DNA of 9,675 nucleotides, from NCBI GenBank assembly GCA_937902285.1, contig CALGTB010000111.1, positions 1 to 9,675 of the forward strand, in the 5' to 3' direction. The position numbers and the translations under genes were made by a program. The notes below the pieces were generated by a model that was not told the DNA's origin, did not search any database, and saw only the letters and a program-made list of their open reading frames with translations. Below are positions 5,885-9,675 of the stretch, one piece after another. The stretch is from an uncultured Actinomycetes bacterium. GTDB lineage: Bacteria > Actinomycetota > Actinomycetes > S36-B12. The stretch's first letter is position 1, and every line of letters starts with the position of its first letter.

Positions 5885-7654
5885 ATGTACCAGTTCCTGA
5901 CGGACCCTCCGCGCTTCCTGTTCTTCACCGGCAAGGGCGGCGTCGGCAAGACGTCCATCGCGTGCGCCACCGCGGTGCATCTTGCTGACCAGGGCCAGCG
6001 TGTTCTGCTGGTCAGCACTGATCCGGCCTCGAACGTCGGCCAGGTGTTCGGCTGCACCATCGGCAACACCATCACGGGCATCCCGGGCGTCCCGCGTCTG
6101 TCCGCGCTGGAGATCGACCCGGAAGAGGCGGCTGAGGCCTACCGAGAGCGCATCGTCGGGCCTGTCCGCGGGCTGCTGCCCGAGCGGGAGATCGCGTCCA
6201 TCACCGAGCAACTGTCGGGGTCCTGCACCACTGAGGTCGCGTCGTTCGACGAGTTCACGGCACTGCTCACCGACGATGCGCTCGTCGCCGACTACGACCA
6301 TGTCGTCTTCGACACTGCCCCTACGGGGCACACCATCCGACTGCTGCAGTTGCCCGGCAACTGGAGCGACTTCCTCGAGGCCGGCAAGGGTGACGCCTCC
6401 TGTCTGGGTCCTCTGGCCGGGCTCGACAAGCAGCGCAGCGCCTATGCCGGGGCGGTGGCGGCGCTGCAGGACACCGAGCGGACTCGGCTGGTCCTCGTTG
6501 CTCGCGCCCAGGCGGGCGCCATTGACGAGATCGCCCGAACCAAGGCCGAGCTCGACCTGATCGGCATCCGATCCGGCAGCGTTGTGATCAACGCCGTTCT
6601 TCCCGAGACCGCCGGAGACGATCCGCTGGCCGCCGCTTTGCGTCGGCGCGAGCAGGCGACGCTGGAATCCCTCCCGCCGGCACTCGACTCCCTGCCCGTC
6701 GATGTGATCAGCCTCAAGCCCGTCAATGTCATGGGGCTGCCCGCGCTACGCGCCCTCCTGATCCCCGAGCGGGCGGCCGGAGCGCTCCACCTGACCGCAT
6801 CCCTCGATGTCGTCGATCGCCCGCTGAAGGACCTCGTTGACGAGATCGAGGCCGGTGAGAGCGGCCTGGTGATGTGCATGGGCAAGGGCGGTGTCGGCAA
6901 GACGACGATCGCCTCCTCGATCGCGATAGCACTCGCCGAGCGCGGACACCCGGTGCACCTGACCACCACCGACCCCGCCGCTCACCTGGAGCAGACACTC
7001 GACGGAGCTGTGGACAACCTTCGCGTCACGCGCATCGATCCGGTGCAGGCGACGCAGGAGTATCGCGACCACGTCATCGCCACGAAGGGTGAGCACCTCG
7101 ATGAAGCGGGCCGCGCGAACCTAGCCGAGGACCTCCTGTCGCCGTGCACGGAGGAGGTGGCGGTCTTCCGGCAGTTCTCCGCCGTGATCCGTGAGGGGCG
7201 CAAGGGCTTCGTCATCGTCGATACCGCGCCGACCGGCCACACCCTCCTGCTGCTGGACGCGGCGGGGTCCTACCACCGCGACATGGTCCGCCAGATGGGC
7301 ACGACCGAGGGCTTCAGGACCCCCATGATGATGCTGCAGGATGCCGCAGTCACCAAGGTCATCCTGGTGACGCTGCCCGAGCAGACCCCCGTCCTCGAGG
7401 CGAGCATCCTCCAGGCCGACCTCGAGCGTGCCGGCATTCACCCGTGGGCCTGGGTCGTCAACAGCTCGGTCGCCGCCGCGCGCCCCACAAGCGCCTTCCT
7501 GCAGATGAGGGCAGCGTCAGAAGCAGGTCCCATCGCCGACGTCCAGCGGATCGCAGAACGACTCGCGCTCGTGCCCATCCAGGTCCTCGAGCCGGTCGGC
7601 GCCGCGCGCCTGTCGGCTCTGGCGCAGGGGAGCTCGGCACCGGTGCCGGTCTAG
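5885..7654 (+). CDS. arsA: ArsA arsenite-stimulated ATPase (arsenical pump-driving ATPase)
   Basis: This 589-residue protein is the full two-domain ArsA, matching the roughly 583-residue plasmid R773 enzyme along its length. It hydrolyses ATP to drive arsenite export through a membrane permease and receives As(III) from ArsD. The N-terminal half has the P-loop GKGGVGKT (16-23) and the switch DTAPTGHT (143-150). The C-terminal half repeats them at GKGGVGKT (333-340) and DTAPTGHT (446-453). The metalloid-site cysteines C113, C172 and C422 of R773 correspond to C114 (SGSCTTE), C173 (ASCLGP) and C421 (SPCTEE). The ATG at 5885 is chosen because MYQFLTDPPRFLFFTGKGG matches the family N-terminus. 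A GTG 16 codons upstream would overlap the ArsD end. The gap to arsM-arsD is 1 base with no Shine-Dalgarno sequence, which suggests translational coupling. No arsB or acr3 follows. Confidence 0.96.
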   Translation: MYQFLTDPPRFLFFTGKGGVGKTSIACATAVHLADQGQRVLLVSTDPASNVGQVFGCTIGNTITGIPGVPRLSALEIDPEEAAEAYRERIVGPVRGLLPEREIASITEQLSGSCTTEVASFDEFTALLTDDALVADYDHVVFDTAPTGHTIRLLQLPGNWSDFLEAGKGDASCLGPLAGLDKQRSAYAGAVAALQDTERTRLVLVARAQAGAIDEIARTKAELDLIGIRSGSVVINAVLPETAGDDPLAAALRRREQATLESLPPALDSLPVDVISLKPVNVMGLPALRALLIPERAAGALHLTASLDVVDRPLKDLVDEIEAGESGLVMCMGKGGVGKTTIASSIAIALAERGHPVHLTTTDPAAHLEQTLDGAVDNLRVTRIDPVQATQEYRDHVIATKGEHLDEAGRANLAEDLLSPCTEEVAVFRQFSAVIREGRKGFVIVDTAPTGHTLLLLDAAGSYHRDMVRQMGTTEGFRTPMMMLQDAAVTKVILVTLPEQTPVLEASILQADLERAGIHPWAWVVNSSVAAARPTSAFLQMRAASEAGPIADVQRIAERLALVPIQVLEPVGAARLSALAQGSSAPVPV

Positions 7655-7681
7655 CGTGGTTCGCGACAGGCCCTGACTGAC

Positions 7682-7696
7682 GGAAGACGTCCTTCC
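7682..7696. other. Small hairpin after arsA (GGAAG/CTTCC)
   Basis: A 5-bp stem with a 5-base loop lies 27 bases after the arsA stop. There is no U-tract and the stem is short, so it is at most a weak terminator or an RNA 3'-end structure. No better terminator was found in the 118-base gap to the next gene. Confidence 0.2.
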
Positions 7697-7760
7697 ACCA
7701 TGCTGGAGCCGAGCCGAGCCGCGCCCGCCATCTGCTCGTGCGCCCGTCCGCTTCCGCCGC

Positions 7761-7766
7761 GATACT
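7761..7766 (+). promoter_or_regulatory. Putative -10 element (GATACT) of the secreted-protein gene
   Basis: GATACT matches TATAAT at four of six positions and lies 6 bases before the GTG at 7773. The spacing equals that of the other proposed leaderless starts. No Shine-Dalgarno sequence is seen. It would make this gene independent of the ars operon. Confidence 0.4.
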
Positions 7767-7772
7767 GGTTGC

Positions 7773-8285
7773 GTGCGGCGCGCCCTGATCGTCCTCGCTC
7801 TCGTCCTTGCCGTGCTCATGGCCGGTACCTCGCCCGCACACGCCCACCAGCCGGTCCGTCTCACGGCCGCGAATCCGACGCCCGACCGCGGCCCTCTGCT
7901 CGTCGACGGCACGGTGTCCTTCGCGGTCTATGCGAACGTGCGCGGCCGTGAAACGCGTGGCTTCCGGTTCGGCCTGCGCGACGGCCAGCGGCTGGAGGTG
8001 CAGCTCCTCATCGTCGACAAGCTCCCGGGCAACGCGGTTTCTGCGGCGGCCCTGCCGGAGGTGGTCATCACCGATCCGACCGGCAGCCGCACGATCCTGA
8101 CCCCGGACGAGCGCACACCGTTCTTCGAGCCGTACTCCGGCACGAAGTACCTGTACCTCGCGCGGCTGTCGGACACGGGAGTCGGCGGCACCTACGCGGT
8201 GCTGGTGCGCTCCCGGTCGCCGCAACCGGTCGAGGCTGTCGTCGCCGTGGGCTACCGCGAGGTTCCCGGACGCGTCGTTCGCTGA
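7773..8285 (+). CDS. Secreted protein of unknown function
   Basis: This is a 170-residue protein with a clear Sec signal peptide: MRR, a hydrophobic core (residues 4-17), then SPAHA with likely cleavage after A24. The mature protein would be about 146 residues and start with His25. I do not recognise the family with confidence. The mature part lacks cysteines and further membrane segments. Its alternating hydrophobic stretches (LLVDGTVSFAVYA, RLEVQLLIVD, TKYLYLARL, GTYAVLVRS, VEAVVAVGY) suggest a beta-sandwich. The start is a GTG just before the Arg-rich signal-peptide N-terminus, with GATACT 6 bases upstream. It is convergent with the lipoprotein gene, with 4 bases between the stops. A secreted His at the mature N-terminus recalls CopC-like and histidine-brace proteins, but the rest shows no clear CopC motif. 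A metal role is only a possibility. Confidence 0.8.
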   Translation: MRRALIVLALVLAVLMAGTSPAHAHQPVRLTAANPTPDRGPLLVDGTVSFAVYANVRGRETRGFRFGLRDGQRLEVQLLIVDKLPGNAVSAAALPEVVITDPTGSRTILTPDERTPFFEPYSGTKYLYLARLSDTGVGGTYAVLVRSRSPQPVEAVVAVGYREVPGRVVR

Positions 8286-8294
8286 GTCATCAGC
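8281..8294. repeat. Palindrome spanning the two convergent stop codons
   Basis: GCTGA-GTCA-TCAGC forms a perfect 5-bp inverted repeat with a 4-base loop. The TGA of the + strand gene (8283-8285) and the TGA of the - strand gene (8292-8290) lie within the two arms. It could be a minimal bidirectional transcript-end hairpin, but no T-run is present, and part of the symmetry comes from the paired TGA codons themselves. Confidence 0.35.
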
Positions 8295-8706
8295 CGGCGG
8301 CGCACCCGACCCCGTAGAGGGACTCGGGCACCTCGCTGCTCGCAGCGTCGGTGCCGCAGACCTTGGTCTTGTCCTTCGGAACCCAGAACTGGCCCTCTGC
8401 CTCGAAGATGAACGAAGTGGGCGCGCCCTGCGGCCCGTCTGCCGGGGCGTCCTTCGGACCCAGGATCCCGGACGCGACGGCCCAGCCGTCCGCGCACTGA
8501 AGGTCGTCGATCGTCATGACGTTGTCGGCGCCGAGTGCCGTTGCGGCGCTGTCGACCGCGGGCTGAACGGCCTCCTTGGTGCACTCCGTCATCCCGCCCA
8601 CCGGGCTGGCGCTGTCCGACGCCTCCGAGGAGGTGCTGCTCGAGCAGGCAGCGAGGGCGAGCGCGGAAGCGGCGAGAAGGGCAGTGGCGGTGGCGATGCG
8701 TCGCAT
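8290..8706 (-). CDS. Small lipoprotein of unknown function
   Basis: This is a 138-residue protein with a lipoprotein signal peptide: MRR, a hydrophobic core, and the lipobox LAAC with the lipidated cysteine at C21. A Ser/Thr-rich tether follows (residues 22-35), as in exported actinobacterial lipoproteins anchored on the outer face of the cytoplasmic membrane. The remaining domain of about 100 residues has four cysteines (C42, C71, C117, C135), which could form two disulfides. A GQFWVPKDKTKVCG stretch lies near the end. I do not recognise the family. The start is the ATG at 8706: GGGGGAA lies 5 bases upstream on the minus strand, and the signal peptide begins immediately after. The frame stays open upstream to 8877, but that extension is Arg/Pro-rich and would bury the signal peptide. 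A substrate-binding or sensor role is possible but not shown. Confidence 0.82.
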   Translation of the reverse strand: MRRIATATALLAASALALAACSSSTSSEASDSASPVGGMTECTKEAVQPAVDSAATALGADNVMTIDDLQCADGWAVASGILGPKDAPADGPQGAPTSFIFEAEGQFWVPKDKTKVCGTDAASSEVPESLYGVGCAAG

Positions 8707-8896
8707 GAGGGTTCCCCCGGGAGTCGGTGCTTCCGATTGATTGGCCCGTCCAGCGTACGCGCGAGATCCCGGGGAGGCCTGGCTGAGCGTCGGGTGCGGG
8801 GCGCGGTCTGGATCGCGAGCGGGCAGGAACCTCGGGTGCATCGCCGGGCGCCGTTCGTCGCAGCAGCCCTGACCCATCCGCGATAGACATGTCCCC
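8707..8896. other. Divergent intergenic region (190 bases)
   Basis: The region lies between the lipoprotein (-) and ankyrin (+) genes. On the minus strand TACGCT (8757-8752) is a possible -10 that would leave a leader of about 40 bases carrying the GGGGGAA ribosome-binding site. On the plus strand TAGACA (8884-8889) lies 7 bases before the GTG at 8897 and is a weak -10 candidate. No repeat or further gene was seen. Confidence 0.3.
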
Positions 8897-9616
8897 GTGA
8901 TCGATCAGGACGTCGCCGACGCGGCTGTCATCGCCGTCCGCGCAGGTGACACGGTGGCCCTCGGAGTGCTGCTCGAGGCCCATCCTGATCTGGCCACGAT
9001 GCGCCTGCCTGGGCATGGACCGCGGACGATGCTCCATGTCGCGACGGACTGGCCCGGCCACTTCCCGAACGTCGCCCGCACCGTAGCCCTCCTCGCCGCC
9101 GCGGGCGCCGATCCTGATGCTCCGTTCATCGGCCCGCACACCGAGACGCCCCTCCACTGGGCGGCGAGTTCGGGCGACGTCGAGGCGATGCAGGCGCTCC
9201 TCGCGGCAGGAGCCGACGTCAACGCCCCCGGGGCGGTGATCGGAGGCGGCACGCCGATGGCGGACGCCACCGCGTTCGGGCAGTGGGCTGCGGCAGCCTG
9301 CCTGCTGGCTCACGGGGCGCGCACGAACCTGTTCGAGGCGGCGTCCCTGGGACTGGTCGACCGCGTTGCGCAGCGACTGGGCCACGATGTGCTGTCGCCG
9401 GTTGAGGTGACGAGCGCGTTCTGGGGCGCCTGCCACGGGGGCCAGCGGTCGACAGCCCAGGTACTGCTGGAGCGTGGCGCCGATCTGAACTGGGTCGGAT
9501 ACGACGGACTCACCCCGCTGGACGCTGCCGAGCGGTCCGGGGCCACCGATCTGATCGAGTGGCTGGCGGGCTGCGGAGCGATGACGGGCGGGCAGATCGC
9601 ATCGGACGGCCTGTGA
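8897..9616 (+). CDS. Ankyrin-repeat protein
   Basis: This is a 239-residue soluble protein made largely of ankyrin repeats, helix-turn-helix units that bind partner proteins. Recognisable units are MLHVATDWPGH..VALLAAAGADPDAP (about 45-76), TPLHWAASSGDVEAMQALLAAGADVNAP (84-111), TPMADATAFGQWAAAACLLAHGARTN (119-144), a degenerate LFEAASLGLVDRVAQRLG (145-162), SAFWGACHGGQRSTAQVLLERGADLNWVG (173-201) and LTPLDAAERSGATDLIEWLAGCGA (205-228). A degenerate unit may lie at 8-35. There is no signal peptide, membrane segment or catalytic domain, so it is probably a cytoplasmic binding protein with an unknown partner. The start is the GTG at 8897; the following sequence reads as a normal N-terminus, and a weak -10-like TAGACA is 7 bases upstream. 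It diverges from the lipoprotein gene. Nothing in the sequence ties it to arsenic. Confidence 0.9.
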   Translation: MIDQDVADAAVIAVRAGDTVALGVLLEAHPDLATMRLPGHGPRTMLHVATDWPGHFPNVARTVALLAAAGADPDAPFIGPHTETPLHWAASSGDVEAMQALLAAGADVNAPGAVIGGGTPMADATAFGQWAAAACLLAHGARTNLFEAASLGLVDRVAQRLGHDVLSPVEVTSAFWGACHGGQRSTAQVLLERGADLNWVGYDGLTPLDAAERSGATDLIEWLAGCGAMTGGQIASDGL

Positions 9617-9628
9617 TTGACTGACGCG

Positions 9629-9675
9629 GTGACGGCATCAGAGGACGCTCCGCCTGCCCCGGCGTCGAGCCGGTG
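9629..9675 (+). CDS. Possible start of a further gene, cut by the right edge
   Basis: A GTG at 9629, 12 bases after the ankyrin gene stop, opens a frame (VTASEDAPPAPASSR) that runs to the window edge. The Ala/Pro/Ser-rich beginning is common in actinobacterial proteins but not diagnostic. No Shine-Dalgarno sequence or clear -10 is visible, and only 15 complete codons are available. The product cannot be named. Confidence 0.3.
   Translation, partial: MTASEDAPPAPASSR

Noticed and set aside
4906..6081. A 391-codon minus-strand frame over arsM-arsD and the start of arsA
   Set aside because: It is antisense to confidently identified genes, its composition is typical of GC-rich antisense frames, and it has no motif.
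8252..9436. A 394-codon minus-strand frame across the lipoprotein and ankyrin genes
   Set aside because: It overlaps two better-supported genes on both strands and has low-complexity Arg/Gly content without domains.

Overview
The window is GC-rich DNA with dense, short-spaced genes on both strands. GTG starts and TANNNT hexamers lie 6-7 bases upstream of several start codons. Together this points to a high-GC actinobacterium; I cannot name the genus from the sequence alone. There is no rRNA, tRNA, CRISPR array, transposase or integrase in view.

Layout. Positions 3-1319 (+) are the 3' part of a sedolisin-type (S53) serine-carboxyl protease cut by the window edge. Positions 1373-2152 (+) encode a short-chain dehydrogenase/reductase. 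Convergent to it, 2173-3621 (-) encodes a 14-helix-type MFS drug-efflux transporter. This diverges from a small unrecognised protein at 3701-4069 (+), and the two share a 79-bp promoter region. Then comes the centrepiece, an arsenic operon: arsR (4298-4618), a fused arsM-arsD gene (4621-5883) and arsA (5885-7654), spaced by 2 and 1 bases. It is followed by a secreted protein of unknown function (7773-8285, +), a convergent small lipoprotein (8290-8706, -), an ankyrin-repeat protein (8897-9616, +) and perhaps the first codons of another gene at the right edge.

How the ars genes fit together. ArsR most likely represses the operon by binding inverted ATAA..TTAT sequences that overlap the promoter, and releases on binding arsenite. 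The second gene joins an S-adenosylmethionine-dependent arsenite methyltransferase (ArsM) to an ArsD arsenite metallochaperone in one reading frame. A strong Shine-Dalgarno sequence and an ATG are preserved exactly at the ArsD start, so the cell may make both a 420-residue fusion and a free 132-residue ArsD. ArsA is the full-length two-domain arsenite-stimulated ATPase that ArsD normally feeds. No ArsB or Acr3 permease is present in the window, so ArsA must work with a permease encoded elsewhere or in an arrangement not described by the classical operon.

The most notable observations are the ArsM-ArsD fusion with its retained internal ribosome-binding site, the missing permease, the non-classical cysteine pattern of ArsR, and the repeated leaderless-type start signals.
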